Assembly: GCA_025965755.1 (NCBI GenBank)
Contig: JAOPWI010000285.1
Location: 1 to 7,091 of the forward strand
Reading direction: 5' to 3'
Length of the DNA stretch: 7,091 nucleotides
Source: Frankiales bacterium
GTDB taxonomy: Bacteria > Actinomycetota > Actinomycetes > Mycobacteriales > SCTD01
Shown piece by piece: positions 1 through 6,189 of this stretch. A model generated the notes under the pieces. It did no database searches. It saw nothing but the letters and a program-made list of their open reading frames with translations, and had not been told where the DNA came from. A program made the position numbers and the translations under genes. Position 1 is the stretch's first letter, and every line of letters starts with the position of its first letter.

Positions 1-201
1 ACGCCGCCCGTCGCCAGCGCCCCGCTCGACGCTGCCCCGCTCGACGCCGCGCCGGCCGGCATCGACCCGCCCGCCGAGGTCGCCGTCGCGCTGGCCAAGC
101 TGGACGCCCTCGAGGGCCGGCCGGTGGGCGAGCATGTCGAGGTCTACGACGAGGTGCACCGCCTGCTGCAGGACGCGCTCGCCTCCCTCGACGAGGGCTG
201 A
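1..201 (+). CDS. C-terminal part of a small hypothetical protein upstream of tlyA
   Basis: The reading frame is open from the first base to a TGA at 199-201, giving the last 66 residues; the start lies outside the window. The visible part has an Ala/Pro/Asp-rich low-complexity stretch (about residues 4-25) followed by a compact, probably helical module with many acidic and Leu residues, including EHVEVYDEVHRLLQ near the end. No signal peptide, membrane segment or catalytic motif is visible. Small acidic proteins ending in an EHV..YE.VH..L-like helix are familiar to me immediately upstream of tlyA in actinobacteria, but I know of no assigned function. It ends 4 bases before tlyA, and the tlyA Shine-Dalgarno sequence lies inside its last codons, so the two genes are almost certainly co-transcribed and probably translationally coupled. 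G/C-rich third positions support the frame. Confidence 0.75.
   Translation, partial: TPPVASAPLDAAPLDAAPAGIDPPAEVAVALAKLDALEGRPVGEHVEVYDEVHRLLQDALASLDEG
19..48 (+). repeat. Tandem 15-bp in-frame duplication encoding APLDA twice
   Basis: GCCCCGCTCGACGC occurs at 19-32 and again at 34-47. The 15-base unit is repeated twice, differing only in its last base (T at 33, C at 48). It is in frame with the partial CDS and encodes the pentapeptide APLDA twice in the Ala/Pro-rich linker. It looks like a simple codon-preserving duplication in a disordered linker. Confidence 0.8.
193..197 (+). promoter_or_regulatory. Ribosome binding site of tlyA
   Basis: GAGGG lies 8 bases before the GTG at 206, within the final codons of the upstream gene. 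It supports the GTG at 206 as the tlyA start rather than an in-frame ATG at 134, which would overlap the upstream gene by 68 bases and add an unrelated 24-residue extension. Confidence 0.6.
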
Positions 202-205
202 GCCG

Positions 206-1000
206 GTGGCGCGACGCGCCCGCCTGGACGCCGAGCTGGTCCGCCGCGGCCTGGCCCGCAGCCGGGAGCACGCCGCCCAGCTGGTGGCTGACGGTCTGGT
301 CCGCGTGAGCGGCCAGACGGCCACCAAGCCGGCCACCGCGGTCGAGCCCGGCACGCCGCTGCTGGTCGACGAGCAGGCGGGGGAGTCGTACGCCTCCCGG
401 GGTGGCCACAAGCTGGTCGGCGCCCTCGACGCGCTCGGGCTGGACCCGGCGGGGCGGCGCGTCCTGGACGCGGGCGCGTCCACCGGCGGCTTCACCGACG
501 TGCTGCTGCGGCGCGGGGCGAGCCACGTCGTGGCGGTGGACGTCGGCTACGGCCAGCTGGCCTGGGCGCTGCAGACCGACGCGCGCGTGACGGTGCTGGA
601 CCGGACCAACGTCCGCTCGCTCGAGGTGGAGCAGATCGGCGGTCCGGTCGACCTGGTCGTCGCGGACCTGTCGTTCATCCCGCTGGGACTGGTGCTGCCG
701 GCTCTGGCGGGCTGCGCCGGGCCCGACGCGGACCTGCTGCCGATGGTGAAACCGCAGTTCGAGGTCGGCCGGGAGCGGCTGCCGTCGGGCGGCGTGGTGC
801 GCGACCCGCTGCTGCGGGCGGACGCCGTGCGGGGCGTGGCCCGGCAGGCCCGGGAGCTCGGGCTCGGGGTGGCCGGGGTGGTCGCCAGCCCGCTGCCGGG
901 ACCGAGCGGCAACGTGGAGTACTTCCTGTGGCTGCGCCGCGACGCCGGTCCGCTGGTCGAGGCGGACCTGGCCCGGGCGGTCGAGCAGGGACCGCAGTGA
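206..1000 (+). CDS. tlyA: TlyA family 16S/23S rRNA (cytidine-2'-O)-methyltransferase
   Basis: Cytoplasmic SAM-dependent enzyme of the TlyA family. Characterised members 2'-O-methylate C1920 (helix 69) of 23S rRNA, and the longer type II members also C1409 of 16S rRNA, at the intersubunit bridge bound by capreomycin and viomycin. The protein has 264 residues (the M. tuberculosis protein has 268), with GTG start and N-terminus MARRARLDAEL as in mycobacteria. An S4 RNA-binding domain spans about 6-55, then an FtsJ/RrmJ-type Rossmann methyltransferase domain with SAM loop LDAGASTGGF (87-96). The K-D-K-E tetrad is present as K69, D154 (in ADLSF), K182 (in VKPQFEVG) and E238 (in GNVEYF). A91 and N236, sites of loss-of-function changes in mycobacteria, are also intact. 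The linker before K69 reads ESYA at 60-63 instead of mycobacterial RAWV. N-terminal length favours type II, but dual specificity is inferred. nadK follows after 13 bases. Confidence 0.95.
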   Translation: MARRARLDAELVRRGLARSREHAAQLVADGLVRVSGQTATKPATAVEPGTPLLVDEQAGESYASRGGHKLVGALDALGLDPAGRRVLDAGASTGGFTDVLLRRGASHVVAVDVGYGQLAWALQTDARVTVLDRTNVRSLEVEQIGGPVDLVVADLSFIPLGLVLPALAGCAGPDADLLPMVKPQFEVGRERLPSGGVVRDPLLRADAVRGVARQARELGLGVAGVVASPLPGPSGNVEYFLWLRRDAGPLVEADLARAVEQGPQ

Positions 1001-1013
1001 GAGGGTCCTGCCC

Positions 1014-1910
1014 GTGACCCGCTCCGTCCTGCTGCTCGCCCATACCGGCCGCGCGTCGATCGCCGAGGCGGCCCGGCGCGCCGTGCGGCGCCTGCAGGAG
1101 GCCGGCATCGAGGTGCGGGTCCTGCGCGACGAGGCCAAGGACATCGGGCTCACCGGGGTGCGGGTGTGCGACGTCGACGCCGGCTCGGCCGCCGAGGCCG
1201 AGCTGGTGCTCGTGCTGGGCGGCGACGGAACGATCCTGCGGGCGGCCGAGATGGCGCGCGACGCCGGCGTACCACTGCTCGGGGTCAACCTGGGCCGGGT
1301 GGGATTTCTGGCCGCGGCCGAGTCCCAGGACCTGGACGTCACCCTGGAGCATGTGCTGGCCAAGCAGTACGTCGTCGAGGAGCGCCTGACCGTCGACGTG
1401 ACCGTGCGGCTGAACGGCGAGGTGCTGGGCACCGACTGGGCGCTGAACGAGGCGTCGGTCGAGAAGGCCGCGCGGGAGCGGATGCTGGAGCTGGTCGTCG
1501 AGGTCGACGGCCGCCCGCTGTCGCGGTGGGGGTGCGACGGGGTCGTGGCCGCGACGCCGACCGGGTCGACGGCGTACGCCTTCTCGGCCGGCGGACCCGT
1601 CGTCTGGCCGACCCTGGAAGCCCTGCTCGTGGTGCCCATCAGCGCGCACGCGCTGTTCGCCCGGCCCTTGGTCGTCGCGCCGTCGTCCGTGGTGGCCTTC
1701 GAGGTGCTCGACAGCGGGGCCGAGGCCGTGCTGGCCTGCGACGGCCGGCGGACCCTCCCGCTGCCGCACCGGTCCCGCGTCGAGGTGCGGCGTGGCGCCA
1801 CGCCGGTGCTGCTCGCGCGGACCGGGGTTCAGCCCTTCACCGACACCTTGGTGCAGAAGTTCGACCTGCCCGTCGAGGGCTGGCGCGGCCGGCGCGAGGG
1901 CCCGGCCTGA
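1014..1910 (+). CDS. nadK: NAD kinase
   Basis: Phosphorylates NAD+ to NADP+, the only known route to NADP(H) in most bacteria; soluble and cytoplasmic. The 298-residue product is normal length for actinobacteria. Family hallmarks are all present: GGDGT at 69-73 with the catalytic Asp at 71, the substrate-binding NE at 145-146, the conserved stretch TPTGSTAYAFSAGGP beginning at about 181, and VPISAHALFARPLV further on, followed by the C-terminal ACDGRR segment of the beta-sandwich. The GTG start has a GAGAGGG Shine-Dalgarno sequence at 999-1005 that overlaps the tlyA stop, so nadK is read with tlyA, and I see no separate promoter in the 13-base gap. The older symbol ppnK is used for the same gene. 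Nothing is missing or unusual in the catalytic core. nadK between tlyA and recN is the standard actinobacterial order. Confidence 0.96.
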   Translation: MTRSVLLLAHTGRASIAEAARRAVRRLQEAGIEVRVLRDEAKDIGLTGVRVCDVDAGSAAEAELVLVLGGDGTILRAAEMARDAGVPLLGVNLGRVGFLAAAESQDLDVTLEHVLAKQYVVEERLTVDVTVRLNGEVLGTDWALNEASVEKAARERMLELVVEVDGRPLSRWGCDGVVAATPTGSTAYAFSAGGPVVWPTLEALLVVPISAHALFARPLVVAPSSVVAFEVLDSGAEAVLACDGRRTLPLPHRSRVEVRRGATPVLLARTGVQPFTDTLVQKFDLPVEGWRGRREGPA

Positions 1911-1933
1911 CGGGTTGTGTCGGCTCCCGGCCG

Positions 1934-1946
1934 TAGTGTCGGGACC
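1934..1946 (+). promoter_or_regulatory. Probable -10 box giving a leaderless recN transcript
   Basis: TAGTGT at 1934-1939 fits the actinobacterial housekeeping sigma -10 pattern TAnnnT and is followed by exactly 7 bases before the GTG at 1947. That spacing would place the transcription start at or next to the first base of the start codon, the usual layout of leaderless mRNAs in this phylum. No Shine-Dalgarno sequence precedes the GTG, which agrees. The -35 region is poor: TTGTGT at 1915-1920 is only 13 bases away. I see no palindrome resembling the actinobacterial LexA box (TCGAAC-N4-GTTCGA) here, so SOS control is not evident. Confidence 0.55.
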
Positions 1947-3683
1947 GTGCTCGAGGAGATGCGCATCAGCGGCCTCGGCGTCATCGACGACGCCGTGCTC
2001 GAGCTCGCTGCCGGGCTGACGGTGGTGACCGGTGAGACCGGCGCCGGCAAGACCATGGTCGTGCAGGGCGTGAACCTGCTGTTCGGCGGCCGGGCCGACG
2101 CCGGCCGCGTGCGGCCGGGCGCCGCCCGTGCGGTGGTCGAGGGGCGGCTGTCACTGCGGCCGGACCATCCGGCCCTCGCCCGGGCGGTCGACGCAGGCGC
2201 CGAGCTTGATGACGGCACCCTGATCATGACGCGGTCGGTGGCCGCCGACGGCCGCAGCCGGGCCCACCTGGGCGGGCGCAGCGTGCCCGTGGGCGTGCTC
2301 GGTGAGCTGTCCGAGCAGCTCGTCGCGGTGCACGGGCAGTCCGATCAGCAGCGCCTGCTGCGGCCGGCGGCTCAGCGCGACGCGCTCGACCGCTACGCCG
2401 GCGAGCCGGTCACCGGGCTGCGCGAGCGCTTCCGCACCCACCACGCCCGCTGGCGGAGCGTTCGGGCCACGCTGGCCGAGCTGCGGGCCGCCGCCGAGGA
2501 GCGGTCCCGGGAGGCCGAGCTCCTGCGGCTCGGGCTGGCCGAGGTCGAGGCGGTGGCCCCTGCGCCGGGTGAGGACCTGGCGCTGCGCGCCGACATCGCC
2601 CGGCTCGACGCCGCCGACGACCTGCGGGCGGCCGCAGCGCTCGCGCAGGGCGCGCTGACCGGCGACGACGACGGTGACGGCGACGACGCCCTGCAGCTGC
2701 TGACCGCGGCGCGCCGGGCGCTGGAGAGCGCCGCCGACACCGACCCGGCGCTGGCGGGCCTCGCCGCCCGGGTCGCCGAAGCCACCTTTCTGGTGTCCGA
2801 CGTGGGCGCCGACCTCGCGTCGTACGCCTCCGGGCTGGACGCCGACCCCGTGCGGCTGTCGGTGGCCCAGGACCGGCTCGCTGCACTGACCACCCTGGTC
2901 CGCCGGCACGCCGTCGAGGACGTCGACGGGGTGCTCGCGTGGGCCGCCGCGGCGTCCGACCGGCTGCTCGAGCTGGACGGCGCGGGCGACCGGGTCGAGG
3001 TGCTGGCCGCGCAGGAGTCCGCGCTCGAGGCCGAGCTGTCCGAGCTGGCCGCGGCGCTGAGCGAGGGGCGGGCGCAGGCCGCGGAGCGGTTCGCCGTGGC
3101 GGTGAGCGGTGAGCTGACCGCGCTGGCCATGCCGCACGCGCGGGTCACCGCCCGGGTGAGCCAGGGCGAGGATCCCCAGGGACTGCCGGTCGGTGGGCGT
3201 CGGCTGGCTGTCACCGCCGAGGGCGTGGATGCCGTCGAGCTGCTGCTCGAGCCGCACCCCGGCGCGCCGCCCCGGCCGCTGCACAAGGGCGCCTCCGGCG
3301 GGGAGCTGTCGCGCGTGATGCTCGCCGTGGAGGTCGTGCTGGCCGGCTCGGACCCGGTGCCGGTCATGGTCTTCGACGAGGTCGACGCGGGCGTCGGCGG
3401 CAAGGCGGCCGTCGAGATCGGCCGCCGCCTGGCGCGGCTCGCCCGCGACCACCAGGTGCTGGTGGTGACCCACCTGCCGCAGGTGGCCGCGTTCGCCGAT
3501 CAGCACCTGCAGGTGGTCAAGGCCGACGACGGCACGGTGACGCGCAGCGGCGTGGTCGCCCTCGACGGGGAGGGGCGGGTGGCCGAGCTCAGCCGCATGA
3601 TGGCCGGTCACGACAGCGGGCTGGCGCGCGGTCACGCCGAGGAGCTGCTGGCCTCGGCGAGCAGCGACAAGGCCCGCGCGTGA
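1947..3683 (+). CDS. recN: DNA repair protein RecN (SMC-like ATPase)
   Basis: Cytoplasmic SMC-family ATPase recruited to DNA double-strand breaks, where it tethers and processes ends for RecA-dependent recombination. The 578-residue product has full family architecture: an N-terminal ATPase half with Walker A GETGAGKT (29-36) and Q-loop HGQSDQQ (129-135); a central Leu/Ala/Glu-rich coiled coil of about 150-400; and a C-terminal half with ABC signature KGASGGELSR (447-456), Walker B VFDEVDAG (475 onward, catalytic Glu 478) and H-loop His509 in VTHLPQVAAFAD. I chose GTG at 1947 because the family begins with a short LxxLRIxxLG-like strand, matched by LEEMRISGLG; a GTG at 1917 would add 10 residues, and an ATG at 1959 would remove part of that strand. 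An acidic run lies at 239-247 inside the coiled coil. The stop overlaps the start of the following acetyltransferase gene. Confidence 0.96.
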   Translation: MLEEMRISGLGVIDDAVLELAAGLTVVTGETGAGKTMVVQGVNLLFGGRADAGRVRPGAARAVVEGRLSLRPDHPALARAVDAGAELDDGTLIMTRSVAADGRSRAHLGGRSVPVGVLGELSEQLVAVHGQSDQQRLLRPAAQRDALDRYAGEPVTGLRERFRTHHARWRSVRATLAELRAAAEERSREAELLRLGLAEVEAVAPAPGEDLALRADIARLDAADDLRAAAALAQGALTGDDDGDGDDALQLLTAARRALESAADTDPALAGLAARVAEATFLVSDVGADLASYASGLDADPVRLSVAQDRLAALTTLVRRHAVEDVDGVLAWAAAASDRLLELDGAGDRVEVLAAQESALEAELSELAAALSEGRAQAAERFAVAVSGELTALAMPHARVTARVSQGEDPQGLPVGGRRLAVTAEGVDAVELLLEPHPGAPPRPLHKGASGGELSRVMLAVEVVLAGSDPVPVMVFDEVDAGVGGKAAVEIGRRLARLARDHQVLVVTHLPQVAAFADQHLQVVKADDGTVTRSGVVALDGEGRVAELSRMMAGHDSGLARGHAEELLASASSDKARA

Positions 3684-4846
3684 GCACCCTGCGCCCGCTG
3701 GGCCCGGACGACGTCGAGCAGGCCTGGGCGCTGGGCCGGCTGGCCTTCGGCGGCGACCCGGCGTCCCGCCCGCCCGAGCGGCCGTCCGCCGCGACCGCTC
3801 TGGGCGAGTTCGATGACCGGGGGCGGCTGGTGGCCACCTCGGCGCTCCATCCCTACGAGCAGTGGTGGGGCGGCCGGCGGGTGCCCATGGGCGGCGTCGC
3901 CAGCGTGGCGGTCCACCCCGACGCCCGCGGTCGCGGTGCCGGTCGCCGGATCGTCAAGGCGCTGCTGCCGCTCATGGCCGAGCGCGGCCACGCGGTCAGC
4001 GTGCTGTTCCCGACCGCGATCGGGCTCTACCGGCCGCTGGGCTGGGAGGTGGTCGGGTCGCTCGACGACACCCGGATTCCGGTCCGCGACCTGCGGGCAG
4101 CCGGCGAGCCCGAGGACGTCTTCGTCCACACCGCGGTGCAGGCCGATGTGAAGACGGTGCATGCGCTGTACGAGTGGCTCGGCGTCACGAGCGCCGGACT
4201 GCTGACCCGCGACGGGCCGATGTTCCCCAACGGCCCGCAGGACGTCCTCACCCACGACGTGGTCGCCCTCGCCGAGACCGGCAGCGGTGCCCCCATGGGC
4301 TACGCCACCTACGACCGCGGCCGGGGCTACGGGCCGGACAGCAGCCTGCGCGTCTGGGAGCTGGTCTCGCGCAGCGGTGAGGCCGGCGCGGCGCTGCTGC
4401 GCTCGCTGGCGTCCTGGGACTCCGTGGTGGAGTCGGTGCTGTGGCGCGGCCCGACCGATGAGCTGGCGCTGTCCCTGGGCAAGCCGGTGCCGCCGCCGGA
4501 GCGGGTGCAGCCCTGGATGCTGCGCATCGTCGACGCGGTGGCCGCCGTGGCCGCTCGCGGCTTCGCGCCGTCCACCTCCGTCGATGTGTCGTTCGCGCTG
4601 GTCGACCCGGACGTCGCCCGCCACGACGGCGCCTGGCGGCTGACCGTCGACGACGGCCGCGGCCAGCTGGAGCGGATCGACCGCCGGACCGACCTGCCGC
4701 TGCTGCACGTGCGCGGCCTGGCGCTGCTCTACGCGGGCGCGGCCGACACCGGACTGCTCCTGCGGGTCGGCCTGCTCGACCGGCCGCTGCCGACGCTCGA
4801 CGCCGCCTTCGCCGGCCCACGCCCGCGGTTGCTCGACTCCTTCTGA
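3680..4846 (+). CDS. Eis-like GNAT family N-acetyltransferase
   Basis: Acetyl-CoA-dependent N-acetyltransferase of the Eis type; the natural substrate cannot be read from sequence (family members acetylate aminoglycosides, polyamines or protein lysines). The 388 residues fit the three-part Eis layout: N-terminal GNAT domain (about 1-140), a second degenerate GNAT-like domain (about 150-285) and a C-terminal SCP2-like domain (about 290-388) introduced by QPWMLRIVD. The acetyl-CoA motif A reads VASVAVHPDARGRGAG (73-88). Tyr117 in GLYRPLGW aligns by context with the Eis general acid, and the chain ends in Phe388, matching the family's C-terminal Phe whose carboxylate acts as base. The GTG start overlaps the recN TGA (GTGA, 3680-3683), implying translational coupling. 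Eis itself confers kanamycin resistance in M. tuberculosis only when over-expressed, so resistance should not be assumed here. Third-position GC matches the neighbours, with no sign of recent transfer. Confidence 0.85.
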   Translation: MSTLRPLGPDDVEQAWALGRLAFGGDPASRPPERPSAATALGEFDDRGRLVATSALHPYEQWWGGRRVPMGGVASVAVHPDARGRGAGRRIVKALLPLMAERGHAVSVLFPTAIGLYRPLGWEVVGSLDDTRIPVRDLRAAGEPEDVFVHTAVQADVKTVHALYEWLGVTSAGLLTRDGPMFPNGPQDVLTHDVVALAETGSGAPMGYATYDRGRGYGPDSSLRVWELVSRSGEAGAALLRSLASWDSVVESVLWRGPTDELALSLGKPVPPPERVQPWMLRIVDAVAAVAARGFAPSTSVDVSFALVDPDVARHDGAWRLTVDDGRGQLERIDRRTDLPLLHVRGLALLYAGAADTGLLLRVGLLDRPLPTLDAAFAGPRPRLLDSF

Positions 4847-4883
4847 CGGCCGGAGCGCCCCGGCCGGTCCGGCCCGCCGGGCC
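4847..4883 (+). terminator. Two GC-only hairpins downstream of the acetyltransferase gene
   Basis: Directly after the stop, CGGCCGG (4847-4853) pairs with CCGGCCG (4860-4866) across a 6-base loop, and GGCCC (4871-4875) pairs with GGGCC (4879-4883) across a 3-base loop. There is no T-tract, so neither is a classical intrinsic terminator. They could act as a U-less actinobacterial terminator or a 3'-end stabiliser, or be chance in very GC-rich DNA. Confidence 0.35.
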
Positions 4884-4934
4884 CGGGCCACCTCGCGCCG
4901 GGCGCGGCACCCTGGCCGGAGCCCGTCGGTCTGG

Positions 4935-4948
4935 CAGACTCGACGGCG
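4935..4948 (+). promoter_or_regulatory. Possible -10 box just before steA
   Basis: CAGACT at 4935-4940 keeps the two most conserved positions of the TAnnnT -10 pattern (A at position 2, T at position 6). It is followed by 8 bases, CGACGGCG, before the ATG at 4949. No Shine-Dalgarno sequence is present in that stretch. A leaderless or nearly leaderless steA transcript is the simplest reading. No convincing -35 is visible about 17 bases upstream. Confidence 0.4.
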
Positions 4949-6130
4949 ATGAGAATCGCGGGCATGCGCCGAAACCGTCAGGCCCCTGGCCTGCCGGGCG
5001 TCGTCGGGACCGCCCGGCTGGACCGGCGCACCAAGGACCTGACCAAGCGCCTCAAGCCGGGTGACATCGCGGTCATCGACCACCTCGACATCGACCGCGT
5101 GAGCGCCGACGCCCTGGTCAGCTGCAAGGTCGGCGGCGTCGTCAACGCGGCCGCCAGCACCAGCGGCCGCTACCCCAACCTCGGCCCGGAGATTCTCGTC
5201 GCCGCGGGCATCCCGCTGCTCGACGGCGTGGGCCGCGAGGTCTTCGCCACGCTGTCCGAGGGTGACGAGGTCCGGCTCGACGGCGCCGAGCTCTACGTCG
5301 GCGACCGGGTCGTCGCGACCGGCGAGGCGCAGACCTTCGAGACCGTCGAGGTGGCCATGGCCGCCGCCCGGGCGGGCCTGGCGACCCAGCTCGAGGACTT
5401 CGCGGCCAACACGATGGAGTACCTGCTCAAGGAGCGCGACCTGCTCCTCGACGGGGTCGGCGTGCCGGTGGTCCGGACCGAGTTCGAGGGCCGCCACGCG
5501 CTGATCGTCGTCCGCGGCTACGACTACAAGGAAGACCTTGCGGTGCTGCGGCCCTACATCCGCGAGTACCGCCCCGTCCTGATCGGCGTCGACGGCGGCG
5601 CCGACGCGCTGGTCGAGGCCGGCTACCAGCCCGACATGGTGGTCGGGGACATGGACTCGGTGTCCGATGCGACGCTGCGCGGCGGCGCCGAGATCGTCGT
5701 GCACGCCTACGCCGACGGCCGGGCCCCCGGACTGCAGCGGGTGCAGGACCTCGGCGTGCGGGCGGTGGTGTTCCCCGCCGCGGGCACCAGCGAGGACGTC
5801 GCGATGCTCCTCGCCGATGAGAAGGGCGCCAGCCTGATCGTCGCCGTCGGCACGCACGCCACGCTCATCGAGTTCCTCGACAAGGGCCGCGCCGGCATGG
5901 CCAGCACCTTCCTGACCCGGTTGCGCGTCGGCGGCAAGCTCATCGACGCCAAGGGCGTCAGCCGCCTCTACCGCAGCCGCATCTCGACGCCCGCGCTGCT
6001 GCTGCTGGTTCTCGCCGCCGTGGTCGCCATGGCCGCGGCGTTCCTCGTCTCGTCCGCCGGCCGGGCGTACGGCTCGCTGCTGGCCGACCAGTGGTACGAC
6101 TTCGTGTTCTGGCTGACCAGCCTGTTCTGA
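4949..6130 (+). CDS. steA: Cytokinetic ring / cell-separation protein SteA
   Basis: Membrane-anchored protein of the actinobacterial SteA family. In corynebacteria SteA works with the membrane protein SteB at the division site to promote daughter-cell separation through the peptidoglycan hydrolase pathway. The 393 residues show a large cytoplasmic part, including SGRYPNLGPE (72-81), GDMDS at 233-237 and PGLQRVQDLGV. The second half resembles the thiamine pyrophosphokinase fold, whose diphosphate/Mg-binding motif GDxDS corresponds to GDMDS, although SteA proteins are not known to make thiamine diphosphate. A conserved juxtamembrane block, STFLTRLRVGGKLIDAKGVS (319-338), is followed by one transmembrane helix at about 349-368 and a 25-residue tail rich in aromatic residues (WYDFVFWL), predicted outside the membrane. 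ATG at 4949 is preferred; an in-frame ATG at 4964 would remove five residues without affecting the fold. No steB follows within the window. Confidence 0.9.
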   Translation: MRIAGMRRNRQAPGLPGVVGTARLDRRTKDLTKRLKPGDIAVIDHLDIDRVSADALVSCKVGGVVNAAASTSGRYPNLGPEILVAAGIPLLDGVGREVFATLSEGDEVRLDGAELYVGDRVVATGEAQTFETVEVAMAAARAGLATQLEDFAANTMEYLLKERDLLLDGVGVPVVRTEFEGRHALIVVRGYDYKEDLAVLRPYIREYRPVLIGVDGGADALVEAGYQPDMVVGDMDSVSDATLRGGAEIVVHAYADGRAPGLQRVQDLGVRAVVFPAAGTSEDVAMLLADEKGASLIVAVGTHATLIEFLDKGRAGMASTFLTRLRVGGKLIDAKGVSRLYRSRISTPALLLLVLAAVVAMAAAFLVSSAGRAYGSLLADQWYDFVFWLTSLF

Positions 6131-6138
6131 GCGTCCCG

Positions 6139-6144
6139 TACGGT
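6139..6144 (+). promoter_or_regulatory. Probable -10 box for the SDR gene
   Basis: TACGGT matches TAnnnT and begins 8 bases after the steA stop. A start about 7 bases downstream would give a 5' leader of roughly 39 bases carrying the clear Shine-Dalgarno sequence at 6180-6184. The best -35-like sequence, CTGACC at 6113-6118, is 20 bases away, longer than ideal, so read-through from steA is also likely. Confidence 0.4.
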
Positions 6145-6179
6145 CAGCCCCCCGCCTTCCCGGGCGGACGGGCTGCACT

Positions 6180-6184
6180 GGAGG
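6180..6184 (+). promoter_or_regulatory. Strong ribosome binding site that fixes the SDR start
   Basis: GGAGG lies 5 bases before the GTG at 6190. This sets the SDR start there rather than at an ATG at 6091 in the same frame, which would overlap steA by 40 bases and add 33 residues unlike any SDR N-terminus. Confidence 0.75.
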
Positions 6185-6189
6185 ACAGC

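Noticed and set aside
134..205. An upstream in-frame ATG for tlyA adding 24 residues
   Set aside because: It would overlap the preceding gene by 68 bases, lacks a ribosome binding site, and the Cys/Arg/Thr-rich extension is unlike TlyA. GTG at 206 gives the family's MARRAR-type N-terminus.
675..1769. A 364-codon minus-strand open frame opposite tlyA and nadK
   Set aside because: It runs across the boundary of two confident genes and translates to Pro/Arg/Gly-rich low-complexity sequence.
1166..1936. A 256-codon plus-strand frame overlapping nadK
   Set aside because: Arg/Gly-rich out-of-frame shadow of NAD kinase, whose family motifs are all in the other frame.
2151..3635. A 494-codon minus-strand open frame opposite recN
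   Set aside because: Same cause: compositional shadow of a full-length RecN with intact ATPase motifs on the plus strand. The translated sequence has no domain-like pattern.
3632..6178. An 848-codon open frame on the minus strand spanning the acetyltransferase and steA genes
   Set aside because: It is opposite two well-recognised genes and its product is low-complexity Arg/Gly/Ala/His/Gln-rich sequence without a recognisable domain. Long antisense frames are expected where third positions are nearly all G or C.
6091..6189. An upstream in-frame ATG for the SDR gene adding 33 residues
   Set aside because: It lies inside steA, and the GGAGG at 6180-6184 with correct spacing points to GTG 6190, from which the SDR begins normally.
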